The notes: generated by a model not told the origin, from the sequence alone. A DNA stretch of 13,377 nucleotides from Devosia sp. (GCA_028290685.1 JAQGJI010000045.1:1-13377); one strand, 5' to 3'. Counted from the stretch's first letter, positions 1 to 7,854 are shown. Translations and numbers: made by a program.

Positions 1-446
1 CGCTCGAGGAAGGCCTTCACCTTGCCGTCAATCTCCTCGCACAGCCGGCTCACCTGGCTCTTGGAGATGCCGCTCATGCCCATGGCCTTGACCAGGTCAT
101 CGACCGAGCGGGTCGAGATGCCCTGGACGTAGGCCTCTTGGATCACCGCCGTCAGCGCCTTCTCGGCCAGCCGCCGCGGCTCAAGGAAGCCGGGGAAGTA
201 ACTGCCCTTCCTGAGCCTGGGGATGCGCAGCTCGACGGTGCCGGCCCGCGTCTCCCAGTCCCGGTCGCGGTAGCCATTGCGCTGCGCCAGGCGCTCAGCG
301 CTCTTCTCGCCATACTCCGCGCCGGTGGCCGCACCCACCTCCAGCTCCATCAGCCGCTCGGCGGCAAAGCCAATCATCTCGCGCAGAATATCGGCGTCCG
401 GGGCCTTCTCCACGAGCGTGCGCAGGTTCATCATATCGTCGGTCAT
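1..446 (-). CDS. IS256-family (mutator-type) transposase, N-terminal part
   Basis: DDE transposase that would catalyse movement of the surrounding insertion sequence. The 148 visible codons start MTDDMMNLRT. They carry the N-terminal features of the family: an acidic helical start, the YGEKSAERLAQRNGYRDRDW region (about residues 45-64), a GTVELRIPRLRKGSYFP strand region (69-85) and the conserved segment AMGMSGISKSQVSRLCEEID (121-140), which acts in DNA binding. Full members are about 400 residues, so the catalytic Asp/Asp/Glu residues lie off the window. The ATG at 446 is supported by an AAGGA Shine-Dalgarno just upstream (GGAAGGACGACCG before ATG). The reading frame is open to the edge, so whether the copy is intact is unknown. 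Family assignment is confident; the exact IS name is not. Confidence 0.9.
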   Translation of the reverse strand, partial: MTDDMMNLRTLVEKAPDADILREMIGFAAERLMELEVGAATGAEYGEKSAERLAQRNGYRDRDWETRAGTVELRIPRLRKGSYFPGFLEPRRLAEKALTAVIQEAYVQGISTRSVDDLVKAMGMSGISKSQVSRLCEEIDGKVKAFLE

Positions 447-548
447 CGGTCGTCCTTCCGGTCAGGGGTTGGTGTTGCAACCTGAACCCTATCGGAAAGA
501 GCCGATGACTACCGCGCTACTCAGCTACACCACGTCCGGGGACACGAC
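1..548 (-). mobile_element. Left end of an IS256-family insertion sequence (partial)
   Basis: An IS256-type transposase gene begins about 100 bp inside this segment and runs off the window, so only the 5' end of the element is present. The leader between the start codon and about 548 should hold the terminal inverted repeat, probably the stretch at about 508-548 that reads GGTCGTGTCCCCGGACGTGG inward on the minus strand. The outer boundary is a guess: the other end and the target duplication are outside the window. The element sits downstream of the MFS gene and may mark the edge of an accessory segment. Confidence 0.6.
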
Positions 549-701
549 CTTGTTGGGTTGTGTTGGGAACTCGCTGCCCTGATCGCTCGGAGCGGGCACC
601 CACCCTAGGCTGCGATACCTCTGAAACCCGACAGCCCGGACCGGTGATCTGACGCACCGCGTGCCGTTGAACTCTGCGCTGCATCGGCTTTGCCCATAAA
701 G

Positions 702-731
702 GCCTTCTTGCCCAGGAGCCGGGAAGAAGGC
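702..731 (-). terminator. Hairpin downstream of the MFS gene, possible terminator
   Basis: A perfect 8-bp inverted repeat (GCCTTCTT at 702-709, AAGAAGGC at 724-731) is extended inside by CCC/GGG with one bulged G. It lies about 34 bp past the MFS stop codon. On the minus strand it is followed only by CTTTAT, a weak U-run, so it may be an imperfect rho-independent terminator for the operon or an RNA-stabilising hairpin. The rest of 549-764 shows no convincing gene. Confidence 0.4.
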
Positions 732-764
732 GGCTACAAATCCAAGGGCTGTTCAATACTGTCA

Positions 765-2144
765 TTATGGGTGCGCTGCCGGCCTGCGGAACCCGCTGAC
801 GAGCCCTGCCAAGCCGGCACAAGCAGCAGCGATCCACATCGCGAGGGACAAATTCTGATGCAGGGTCAAATTGAGTATGATGGCGGCAAGGGCTGCGCCA
901 AAGGACTGGCCGAGCAGCCGCGCCGTCGACTGCATGCCGCTTGCGCCGCCGCTGCGCTCGATCGGCGCACTGGTGATCATTACCCGGCTGTTGGGCGACT
1001 GAAACAGGCCAAAGCCAATCCCGCAGAGAGCCAGCCGCCAGCAGATGTCGAGGTTATCCGGGCTTGCCGGCATGGTTGCGAGCGACACGAGCCCGACCGC
1101 GAATAGCAGCATGCCAAAGCCACTCAGCACAAAGGGCGACATCCGATCCGCCAAGCGCCCGGAAACGAGCGCCATCAGCGCCGTCGCAAAGGGCCACGGC
1201 GTCAGCAGCAGCCCGGTTTCCACCTCCGAGCGGCCCAGCACGTCGTGGAAAAAGAACGGCAGCGACACCAGCGCCAGAAACTGTGCCGTGAACGAGAAGA
1301 TCGACGCGATGATCGAACTGGCAAAGAGTGGCCGGCGCAGCAGGTCGACAGGCAGCATCGGCGCACGGCGCTGCAGTTGGCGGCGCGCCAGGAAATAGCC
1401 GGCGACAGCGGCCATGAGCAACTGTCCAAGCGCCAGCGGCAGCGAGTTGCCGCCAAGGCTGCTGAGCCCCGAAATCAGCCCGCCGAAAGCGGCGCCGTTG
1501 AGGATGGCGCTGATATAGTCGAAACGCGCCCCGCTCGCCGCGGTTTCGGGCAGGGTGAGCCGGCCGGCGACCAGCGCGATCAGGCCGAGGGGCACATTGA
1601 TCAAAAACAGCCAGTGCCACGAGGCGACAGCCAGGATTGCCGCAGCAATCGAGGGGCCGGCGGCGGCGGAGATGCCGACCACCAGGGCAACGCCGCTGAT
1701 GCCCCGCCCAAGACGGGCCGCCGGCATGATATGGCGGACCAGGGCGCCGTTGATGCTCATCAGCGCGCCCGCCCCCACGCCCTGCACCACCCGCGCCGCC
1801 GAGAGCATCTGCAGCGTTGGCGCGTAGGCACAGAGCAGAGACGCGGCGACGAACAGCACCATCCCGCCAAGATAAACCTTGCGAAATCCGATGGCTTCGC
1901 CCAACGCCGCCATGGGCAGCAGGGCGACCACCACCGCCAGCTGGTAGGCAGTGATGACCCAAATTGCAGCAGCACCGGGGACTCCCTGCTCGGCGGCAAC
2001 GGCGGGCAGTGCAACATTGACGATGGAGCCGTCCAGCACCGCCATCATCACCGCCATAGCCACGGTCAGGAACGCCAGTATTCGCCTGGGCTGGGGCAGG
2101 CCGTCGAGCGTCGGGCTCTTGATAGCGGCGGTCATAATATTCAT
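765..2144 (-). CDS. MFS transporter, DHA2 (EmrB/QacA-like) drug:H+ antiporter family
   Basis: Inner-membrane proton-coupled exporter of 459 residues, hydrophobic throughout and of the usual length for the 14-helix DHA2 group. Visible family signatures are LDGSIVNVALP (residues 37-47, motif D1 in helix 1), WVITAYQLA (62-70), the cytoplasmic loop region GEAIGFRK after helix 2, VVQGVGAGALM in helix 4, and the antiporter motif C region VVGISAAAGPSIAAA in helix 5. The ATG at 2144 has a Shine-Dalgarno GGAG nine bases upstream; an in-frame ATG three codons later is less well placed. The gene follows the GntR regulator by 74 bp, in the same direction, and may be its target or the last gene of the importer operon. 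Likely role: efflux of a toxic compound or metabolite. The substrate cannot be read from the sequence. Confidence 0.9.
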   Translation of the reverse strand: MNIMTAAIKSPTLDGLPQPRRILAFLTVAMAVMMAVLDGSIVNVALPAVAAEQGVPGAAAIWVITAYQLAVVVALLPMAALGEAIGFRKVYLGGMVLFVAASLLCAYAPTLQMLSAARVVQGVGAGALMSINGALVRHIMPAARLGRGISGVALVVGISAAAGPSIAAAILAVASWHWLFLINVPLGLIALVAGRLTLPETAASGARFDYISAILNGAAFGGLISGLSSLGGNSLPLALGQLLMAAVAGYFLARRQLQRRAPMLPVDLLRRPLFASSIIASIFSFTAQFLALVSLPFFFHDVLGRSEVETGLLLTPWPFATALMALVSGRLADRMSPFVLSGFGMLLFAVGLVSLATMPASPDNLDICWRLALCGIGFGLFQSPNSRVMITSAPIERSGGASGMQSTARLLGQSFGAALAAIILNLTLHQNLSLAMWIAAACAGLAGLVSGFRRPAAHP

Positions 2145-2218
2145 GGGTCGTCACTCCGAAACGGCATGGCTTCGCCGTCGCCCGTGAGGGTTTGAAAAAT
2201 TTTGATGAAAAGCGTCGT

Positions 2219-2971
2219 CTAGCCGGCGGCTGTCTGAGCCCCCGTTGCATCCGTATCGGTACCGGTATCGGTACCAGTATTCGCCGCCCCGTCGTCCGGG
2301 GCGGAGCTTGCCTCGATCCGGCGCCAGTGCTGCACGATCCTCTGCCCGTTGCGGTAGATCAGCTCCCGGGTCAGCGACTCCGCACGCAGCTGCTGGCCGC
2401 GCTGCACCGCCTCGAGAATGGCGATGTGGTCATTGTGGCTGCGCAGCATGTAGTCGGGGTCGAGCCAGCGAAACCGGATTTCCCTGATGAGGGGAATTTC
2501 ATGGGTCCTGCCCAGCGCCGCCACCAGGTGCGGATTGTCCGCCGCCTCGTAGAGCACGCGGTGAAACTCGTGCGCCAGTTGCTCCCAGCGCTTGGGATGA
2601 TCCGCGCTCCAGTTATGCGCCTCGATGAACTCGGTCGACTGCGCCACGATCCGTTGCAGTCGCTCCAGTTGCTCCCCGGACAGTCCGTTCTCCGCCGCCA
2701 GACGCACCGCCAGGCCCGAAAGAGTTGAGCGCAGCTCGTAGATGCCCTCGATGTCCTTGGAGGTGAAGGTCTGCACCACGAAACCGCTGTTAGGCGTGTA
2801 CTTCAGCAGCCCTTCAGTGGCGAGGATCGACAAGGCGGCCCGCACCGGGGTGCGGGACACGCCAAGGGTCTCGGCCAGGTCGACCTCGTTCATGCGCGCG
2901 CCACCTGGATAAAGCCCATCCAGCACACCCTCGCGTAAGCGGCGAACGATCATCTGGCTGCGTGTCGTCAT
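2219..2971 (-). CDS. GntR-family transcriptional regulator, FadR/FCD subfamily
   Basis: DNA-binding regulator of 250 residues. The N-terminal winged helix-turn-helix (about 1-66) shows MNEVDLAETLGVSRTPVRAA (27-46) and EGLLKYTPNSGFVV (53-66), typical of GntR. The all-helical FCD effector domain spans about 73-215. Two of the usual metal-ligand histidines are visible (H137 in EFHRVLYEAADNP, H182 in NDHIAILEAV). The position expected for the last one, in the final helix (TRELIYRNG), seems to hold Leu. The C-terminus is a low-complexity TGTDTGTDTD tail. An in-frame ATG at 3010 has no Shine-Dalgarno, whereas the ATG at 2971 has GGAGG seven bases upstream, so the shorter form was chosen. Position between the hydrolase and MFS genes suggests a local regulator, probably a repressor relieved by the pathway substrate (inference). 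Confidence 0.92.
   Translation of the reverse strand: MTTRSQMIVRRLREGVLDGLYPGGARMNEVDLAETLGVSRTPVRAALSILATEGLLKYTPNSGFVVQTFTSKDIEGIYELRSTLSGLAVRLAAENGLSGEQLERLQRIVAQSTEFIEAHNWSADHPKRWEQLAHEFHRVLYEAADNPHLVAALGRTHEIPLIREIRFRWLDPDYMLRSHNDHIAILEAVQRGQQLRAESLTRELIYRNGQRIVQHWRRIEASSAPDDGAANTGTDTGTDTDATGAQTAAG
2254..2277. repeat. Two tandem 12-bp repeats in the GntR 3' end
   Basis: TATCGGTACCGG (2254-2265) is followed directly by TATCGGTACCAG (2266-2277), with a degenerate third start after it. Twelve bases keep the frame and encode the TGTD repeats of the regulator's C-terminal tail. It looks like slippage-type expansion outside the folded domain. Confidence 0.75.
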
Positions 2972-3012
2972 CTGTCTGCCTCCACATCCTTGTTGCGTTC
3001 TGTGACGCATTG

Positions 3013-3038
3013 AGGAGCCGCCGCGGGTGACGGCTCCT
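3013..3038 (-). terminator. Hairpin between the hydrolase and GntR genes
   Basis: A perfect 8-bp inverted repeat (AGGAGCCG at 3013-3020, CGGCTCCT at 3031-3038) with a 10-base loop begins eight bases after the hydrolase stop codon. No U-run follows on the minus strand. It may be an intra-operon attenuating or stabilising hairpin that sets a lower level for the GntR and MFS genes, rather than a full terminator. Confidence 0.45.
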
Positions 3039-3045
3039 GCTTTGA

Positions 3046-3756
3046 TTATTCGGCCGCTTTGCGTTCTGCGTTCTTTTCCAGGCAGTCTATCGCCATGTCG
3101 GTATCCATCACATCGCCAAAGCTGGAATAGATGCTGGTCAGGCTCGCATTATGTTCGGCATCGGTCATGGCTGCATTGGCGTCGCTGATCATGATGACCT
3201 TGTAGTTCAGCATCATGGCATCGCGGGCCGAGGATTCGCAGCACACATTGGTCACCGTACCGGTGATCAGCACTGTGTCGAAACCTTGTGCCTTGAGGCG
3301 TTCGTGCAGGTCGGACGAGCCTTGTATAAAGGCGCTGAAGCGCTGCTTGAGCACGGTTTCATCCTCGGGCAGTTCGATCAGGTCGGGATGCAGTTCATGC
3401 CCCTTGGCGCCCAGCGCCATGTTGGCCTGCCGCTTGGCGACCGCGTCGGCGCGATAGCCGGTCATGTCGTACCAGCTCGACCAGGAGGCCTTGCTTTCCT
3501 CGCTTACGGTATTGCGGATCCAGAATACCTTGCCGCCACTGGCACGCACGGCCGAGGCGAGGCGATTGACGTTGGGCACGATAGTGACCGCCTCGGGCAC
3601 ATAGGCGGCTGCATACTCCTCCACCATGAAGGCGTTCTGCAGGTCCACCACGATCAGGGCGGTGCGGGAGGGCACCAGATTCTCGTGGATGTGCTCCTTG
3701 CCGCGACGCTCGATGACCCGATCGATGATATATTGGGGAATGGAAACCTTATGCAC
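3046..3756 (-). CDS. Isochorismatase-like cysteine hydrolase
   Basis: Cytoplasmic amidohydrolase of the isochorismatase-like superfamily (236 aa; family norm about 180-240), which also contains nicotinamidase, N-carbamoylsarcosine amidase and RutB. The catalytic triad is visible: Asp38 in ALIVVDLQNAF, Lys137 in VLKQRFSAF, and nucleophile Cys172 in TGTVTNVCCESSARDAMML. The TNVC-E-S-RDA form is that of amidase-type members. An N-terminal extension of about 30 residues precedes the first strand. The start is GTG at 3756, supported by AAGGAG seven bases upstream; no ATG fits better. It lies 45 bp after the DppD-like ATPase gene and appears to be part of the importer operon, which suggests that it hydrolyses an amide, carbamoyl or ureido bond of the imported compound or an intermediate (inference). 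Family is certain; substrate is unknown. Confidence 0.92.
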   Translation of the reverse strand: MHKVSIPQYIIDRVIERRGKEHIHENLVPSRTALIVVDLQNAFMVEEYAAAYVPEAVTIVPNVNRLASAVRASGGKVFWIRNTVSEESKASWSSWYDMTGYRADAVAKRQANMALGAKGHELHPDLIELPEDETVLKQRFSAFIQGSSDLHERLKAQGFDTVLITGTVTNVCCESSARDAMMLNYKVIMISDANAAMTDAEHNASLTSIYSSFGDVMDTDMAIDCLEKNAERKAAE

Positions 3757-3801
3757 TGCACTTCTCCTTGGTTGGGTTGGCGGGCGGGGTAAACTCGTGG
3801 A

Positions 3802-4827
3802 TCAGGCATGAACCGGCTGCGGCGCGCCCATCTGGTGAACGATCTCGGTCATGCGGATGCAGCGGGCATAGCCGCCGCCGGGGCGTGCGAACTCAGGGGG
3901 AACTGCCTTGGTGCAGGCCTCGAGGGCGTATTTGCAGCGTGGGGCGAAGCTGCAGCCGGGCGGCAGGCTGCGCAGGTCGGGCGGGCTGCCCGGAATGGCT
4001 TCGATATCGCGATGCCGGTCCTGCCCATGCACGGTCGAAGCCAGCATGCCCATCGTATATGGGTGACGCGGATGAAGCAGGATATCTCTGGCGGAGCCAT
4101 ATTCGACGATCCGGCCGGCATACATCACCGCCACGTCATCAGCGATCTGCGCCGCGACGCCCAGATCGTGGGTAACGAAAATGATCCCCATGCCCATGTC
4201 CAACTGAAGCTTCTTGAGCAGGATCAGAACCTGGATCTGTACGGTTGCGTCGAGCGCCGTGGTGGGCTCGTCGGCAAGCAGCAAGGCTGGCCGGCAAGCC
4301 AGGGCTACCGCGATCATGGCGCGCTGGCGCAGGCCGCCCGACAGTTCATGTGGATAGTTCTTTAGCCGGCGTTCAGGCGAGGGTATCCGCACCAGTTCGA
4401 GTAATTCCAGCGCCCGTTGGTTGGCCTCGGCGCGCGAGACCTTTTCATGCCGCCTGATACCTTCGGCGATCTGCTCGCCGATCGTGTAGACGGGGTCGAG
4501 GGCGGTCATCGGTTCCTGGAAGATCATCGAGATGCTGGATCCGCGCACCCGCGACAGCTGGCCCTCGCTGAGCGCCAGAACGTCCTGACCATCCACTGTT
4601 ATATGGCCGCCGATCTTGGTGCGGTCAGCCGGCAACAGGCGCATCAGAGCGCGCATGCTGACTGATTTGCCAGAGCCGGACTCCCCGATGATGCAGAGCA
4701 CCTCTCCGCGTTTGACGGCGAAGGAAACGTCACTGACAGCCTTTGCCGGGGCTTGTCGGCTATGGAAGACGACGTCAAGACTGCGGACACTGACGATGTC
4801 GTCGGTCTGCGTAATCATACCGGTCAT
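3802..4827 (-). CDS. Peptide/opine-type ABC importer ATPase, DppD/OppD-like
   Basis: Cytoplasmic ATP-hydrolysing subunit that powers the importer encoded just upstream (341 aa, usual for DppD). Motifs in order: Walker A GESGSGKS (48-55), Q-loop Q104 in MIFQEPMTALDP, signature ELSGGLRQR (161-169), Walker B ALLLADE (181-187), D-loop ALD, and H-loop His220 in FVTHDLG. The C-terminal oligopeptide-transporter extension has PHPYTMGMLAS-type and PGSPPDL segments plus a four-cysteine motif (C292, C298, C305, C323; spacing 5, 6, 17), known in this family as an iron-sulfur cluster site. The start ATG at 4827 follows the previous gene's TGA after one base, and GGAG lies six bases upstream, so translation is probably coupled. 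Substrate specificity lies in the binding protein. Confidence 0.95.
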   Translation of the reverse strand: MTGMITQTDDIVSVRSLDVVFHSRQAPAKAVSDVSFAVKRGEVLCIIGESGSGKSVSMRALMRLLPADRTKIGGHITVDGQDVLALSEGQLSRVRGSSISMIFQEPMTALDPVYTIGEQIAEGIRRHEKVSRAEANQRALELLELVRIPSPERRLKNYPHELSGGLRQRAMIAVALACRPALLLADEPTTALDATVQIQVLILLKKLQLDMGMGIIFVTHDLGVAAQIADDVAVMYAGRIVEYGSARDILLHPRHPYTMGMLASTVHGQDRHRDIEAIPGSPPDLRSLPPGCSFAPRCKYALEACTKAVPPEFARPGGGYARCIRMTEIVHQMGAPQPVHA

Positions 4828-4828
4828 T

Positions 4829-5968
4829 TCAGGCTCCGATCAGTGCAAGTTTGGGGGCGAACTGGCTGGCCTGGGGCAGCGTTCGTGGCGGGTTACCGGC
4901 GCGGGAATGTCCCGAGGCAAGATCGTGCATGTGGCACGCCACCTGATGGCTGAGCGGATCGGCACGCTTGTCCATTCGTGGCGCATTGGCCGAGCAGACG
5001 CTTTCGGCATAGGGGCACCGCGTGTGAAAACGGCAGCCCGGAGGCGGATTGACCGGGTTGGGCGGATCGCCCGCGAGCGGCGCTTCGGTCACCCGCTCGG
5101 CCGGGTCCATGCTCAGCTGGGAAGCGAGGAGTGCCTGGGTATAGGGATGCTTGGGCTGTTCGTATATCTCGTCCACCGGACCGATCTCGACGATTTCGCC
5201 CAGATACATCACCAGCACCCGATCCGAGATGTAGCGCACGACGTGCAGATCGTGGGAGATAAACAGGTAGGTCAGGCTGAAATGGGTCTTGAGATAGCGC
5301 AGCAGGTTAAGCACCTGCGCTTCCACCGATTTGTCCAGTGCCGAGACGGCCTCGTCGAGGATCAGCATTCGCGGGCTCAGCGCCAGCGCGCGGGCGATGT
5401 TGACGCGCTGCTTCTGTCCGCCGGAAAGTTCGTGCGGATACCTGCCCGCAAACAGATCGGATCGCAGACCAACCCGCTCCAGCAACTGCATCGCCGTGTC
5501 GCGCGCCGCATGGGTTTTTACGCCATGCACCTTGGGGCCGTAGGCGATGGAATCCACCACCGGCAGCCTTGGATTAAGCGAGGATGAGCTGTCTTGAAAC
5601 ACCATCTGCAGGTGCCGCCGCAACTGGCGCAGCGTGATGCCGGTCTTTTCCCCGACGGCGTCGCCGTCGAAGATCAGCTCGCCGGTGTCGCGCTGGATCA
5701 GGTTCATCAGCAGACGCGCCAGGGTCGACTTGCCGCAACCCGATTCACCCACCACACCCAGCGTTTCCCCCTTCATCACGGTGAAGGAGACGTCGTCCAC
5801 GGCACGTACCTTGGCGACTACGCGCTTCAGCATGCCGCCCCGGATGGGAAAGTGCTTGCGCAGATTGTTGACGATGAGCAGCGGTTGCAGCGCGCCGCCG
5901 CGGTCGCGTGGATCCCCTTGTTTTACCGGTTTCAGCGTGGGGCGGCGGGGAACGAGAGTGTCGTCCAT
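4829..5968 (-). CDS. Peptide/opine-type ABC importer ATPase, DppF/OppF-like
   Basis: Second ATPase of the importer, pairing with the DppD-like subunit on the membrane permeases. It has 379 residues, longer than the usual 320-330 because of a 30-residue N-terminal lead and a roughly 34-residue tail. Walker A GESGCGKST is at 74-82, Q-loop in MVFQDSSSSLNPR (122-134), signature LSGGQKQRVNIARAL (181-195), Walker B LILDEAVSALD (202-212), and H-loop His239 in FISHDLH. Most relatives read DEPVSALD; here the Pro after the catalytic Glu206 is Ala, which should not abolish activity. The C-terminal four-cysteine motif C312, C318, C325, C345 (spacing 5, 6, 19) is present. The ATG at 5968 has AGGAGG five bases upstream, overlapping the stop of the DppC-like gene. 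Confidence 0.95.
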   Translation of the reverse strand: MDDTLVPRRPTLKPVKQGDPRDRGGALQPLLIVNNLRKHFPIRGGMLKRVVAKVRAVDDVSFTVMKGETLGVVGESGCGKSTLARLLMNLIQRDTGELIFDGDAVGEKTGITLRQLRRHLQMVFQDSSSSLNPRLPVVDSIAYGPKVHGVKTHAARDTAMQLLERVGLRSDLFAGRYPHELSGGQKQRVNIARALALSPRMLILDEAVSALDKSVEAQVLNLLRYLKTHFSLTYLFISHDLHVVRYISDRVLVMYLGEIVEIGPVDEIYEQPKHPYTQALLASQLSMDPAERVTEAPLAGDPPNPVNPPPGCRFHTRCPYAESVCSANAPRMDKRADPLSHQVACHMHDLASGHSRAGNPPRTLPQASQFAPKLALIGA

Positions 5969-5977
5969 GAGAGCCTC

Positions 5978-6880
5978 CTAGGCCTTGATGTCCATGGCCT
6001 GACGCAAACCGTCGCTGACCAGGTTGAACGAGAGGGAGACGATGAAGATGGCCAGCCCGGGCAGTGCGCAGACGATGGGCTGCACATAGATGGCCTGGCG
6101 CAGGCTCGAGAGCATTTGCCCCCAGTCCGGCGTCGGCGGCGCCACACCGAGCCCGAGGAACGACAGACCGGCGCCAAGCAGGACCGAGACCGAGACCAGG
6201 CTCGACGCATAAACAAAGACCGGCGGCAGGATGTTGCCGACGATGTGGTCCAGGATGATCGAGCCGCTCGACGCACCGCTGGCGCGTGCCGCCTCGACGA
6301 AATCCAGGCCGCGGATCTGGGTGGTTGCGGTCTCGGTGATGCGGCACATGGAAGGAATGAACACCAGCGTCAGGGCAAGCAGGCCGCTGACGACGCCGCC
6401 GCCCAGCGTTCCCGAGATCGCCACTGCCAGCAGGACAGAAGGAAACGCGTAGAACACGTCCATGATGCGCATGATGATCATGTTGACCCAGCCGCCGGCA
6501 AAGCCCGCCACCACGCCCAGCAGGCCACCCACCAGCACGGCCATCAGCACCGGCACGATGCCCATCATCAGCGACATGCGGCCGCCATAAAGAATGCGGG
6601 ACAGCACATCGCGGCCCAGCTCATCGGTGCCCAGCAGGTGCCCCTCGAAGCCGACAGGCTTGAGACGCAGGATCATGCTGGTTGCGTAGGGGTCGTGCGG
6701 CGCCAGCCAGGGCGCGAACACGGCAGAGAGGATGGCCAGCAGGATCACGCCCATGAAGAACAGGGTCAGGTAATCGTAGCGCAGGCGTGCCACAACCGTG
6801 CGCACGAAGCTGTGCCGGGGGCCGCGCGGGGCCTTGGCCAAAAGGGGTACCGAACCGATGGCTGCAGTATCTGTCGACAT
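5978..6880 (-). CDS. Peptide/opine-type ABC importer permease, DppC-like
   Basis: Inner-membrane subunit of the importer (300 aa, typical). It has an N-terminal cytoplasmic segment, a first helix at about 38-58, then the OppC-type periplasmic signature LLGTDELGRDVLSRILYGGR (82-101), followed by about five more helices (near 105-127, 132-155, 160-180, 221-243 and 268-289). The cytoplasmic EAA loop is clear: EAARASGASSGSIILDHIVG (196-215), where the ATPases dock. The end PDWGQMLSSLRQA and LVSDGLRQAMD is the classical DppC C-terminus. The ATG at 6880 has AAAGGAAA seven bases or so upstream. It starts 17 bp after the DppB-like stop codon. Confidence 0.95.
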   Translation of the reverse strand: MSTDTAAIGSVPLLAKAPRGPRHSFVRTVVARLRYDYLTLFFMGVILLAILSAVFAPWLAPHDPYATSMILRLKPVGFEGHLLGTDELGRDVLSRILYGGRMSLMMGIVPVLMAVLVGGLLGVVAGFAGGWVNMIIMRIMDVFYAFPSVLLAVAISGTLGGGVVSGLLALTLVFIPSMCRITETATTQIRGLDFVEAARASGASSGSIILDHIVGNILPPVFVYASSLVSVSVLLGAGLSFLGLGVAPPTPDWGQMLSSLRQAIYVQPIVCALPGLAIFIVSLSFNLVSDGLRQAMDIKA

Positions 6881-6897
6881 GTAGTTTCCTTTCTCGC

Positions 6898-7854
6898 TCA
6901 GGCGCGCTTGACGCGAGGGTCCACGACGGTCTGGAGGATATCGACCACCAGGTTGATGGCGACGAAGGCCAGAGCCAGCACGAGGATCGTGCCCTGCAGC
7001 AGGGGAATGTCGCGGGTGAGGATGGCCTTGCTCATCAGGAAGCCGGTGCCCGGCCAGGTGAAGATGGTCTCGATAAGAATGGAGCCGCCGATCAGGTAGC
7101 CGAGTTGCAGCCCCATGATGGCCAGGATCTGCGGCAGCGCATTGCGCACCGCATGGGTCAGGATGGCGATGGGGCGAAGGCCCTTGGCGCGGAGCATCTG
7201 CACGAAGTCCTGTCCCAGCACTTCGGCGACCGCCGAGCGGGAGGAGCGCATCACCACCCCCAGTGGCAGCAATGCCATGGTGACCATGGGCAGGATGGCA
7301 TAGCGCGCCTGGTCCCAGTCGAGCCAGTTGAAGCTGTCCGAGCCCTGCCCGCCCATGCCGGTCGCCGGCAGCCAGCGCAGGTTGACGGCGAAGACGATGA
7401 CCAGGACGATAGCCAGCCAGTAATTGGGAATGGAAACCCCGACGGCCGAGAGCGCGGTGGCGACCCGGTCGATCAGCTTGCCGCGATTGTAGGCGGCGAT
7501 GGTGCCAAGGGTGAATGCCAGCACGAAGGCGAGGAGCACTGCGCCTACGGCAATGGAGAGCGTGTTGGAGAGAGCGCGCAGCACTTCCTCGAGCACCGGC
7601 CGGTTGGTCTGCAGCGAAATGCCGAGATCGCCGGAAATCACCCGCACCAGCCAGTCCAGATATTGCAGCGGCAGCGCCTTGTCGAAGCCATAGAGCCGAC
7701 GGATGGCCGCGATGTCTTCCGCCGTCGCATCGGCGGGCAGCAGCGACTGAAGTGGGTCACCCGGCGCCAGATAGACCAGGCAGAAGCAGACGATCGATAC
7801 GCCCAGGGCGATGGGGATGGCGTAAAGCACACGTTGGGCAGCATAGGTCCACAT
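6898..7854 (-). CDS. Peptide/opine-type ABC importer permease, DppB-like
   Basis: Inner-membrane subunit forming the pore with the DppC-like protein (318 aa; family about 310-340). Helix 1 (about 8-29) is followed by the DppB signature LAPGDPLQSLL, then LQYLDWLVRVISGDLGISLQ (63-82), further helices near 98-121, 132-158 and 186-203, and the cytoplasmic EAA-like loop around DFVQMLRAKGLRPIAILTHA (216-235). It ends ETIFTWPGTGFLMSKAI plus VVDPRVKRA, as in DppB. The frame could be opened by a TTG two codons upstream (7860), but GGAG lies seven bases before the ATG at 7854, which is therefore the chosen start. It follows the binding-protein gene across a GC-rich hairpin. Confidence 0.95.
   Translation of the reverse strand: MWTYAAQRVLYAIPIALGVSIVCFCLVYLAPGDPLQSLLPADATAEDIAAIRRLYGFDKALPLQYLDWLVRVISGDLGISLQTNRPVLEEVLRALSNTLSIAVGAVLLAFVLAFTLGTIAAYNRGKLIDRVATALSAVGVSIPNYWLAIVLVIVFAVNLRWLPATGMGGQGSDSFNWLDWDQARYAILPMVTMALLPLGVVMRSSRSAVAEVLGQDFVQMLRAKGLRPIAILTHAVRNALPQILAIMGLQLGYLIGGSILIETIFTWPGTGFLMSKAILTRDIPLLQGTILVLALAFVAINLVVDILQTVVDPRVKRA

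Noticed and set aside
549..764. Possible tRNA or second IS end between the IS and the MFS gene
   Set aside because: No cloverleaf, no conserved T-loop sequence and no repeat of the IS end could be found by reading; only the hairpin at 702-731 stands out.
517..837. A 106-codon minus-strand open frame between the IS end and the MFS gene
   Set aside because: It spans the probable IS boundary and the 3' end of the MFS gene and has an Arg-rich translation with no family features.
1245..2195. A 316-codon plus-strand open frame antisense to the MFS gene
   Set aside because: Arg/Gln/His-rich composition without domains; the opposite strand has unmistakable MFS motifs.
5594..7099. A 501-codon plus-strand open frame antisense to the permease and ATPase genes
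   Set aside because: Its translation is rich in His, Gln, Asp and Arg with no motif, as expected for the antisense of high-GC genes; the minus strand here encodes clear ABC transporter subunits.
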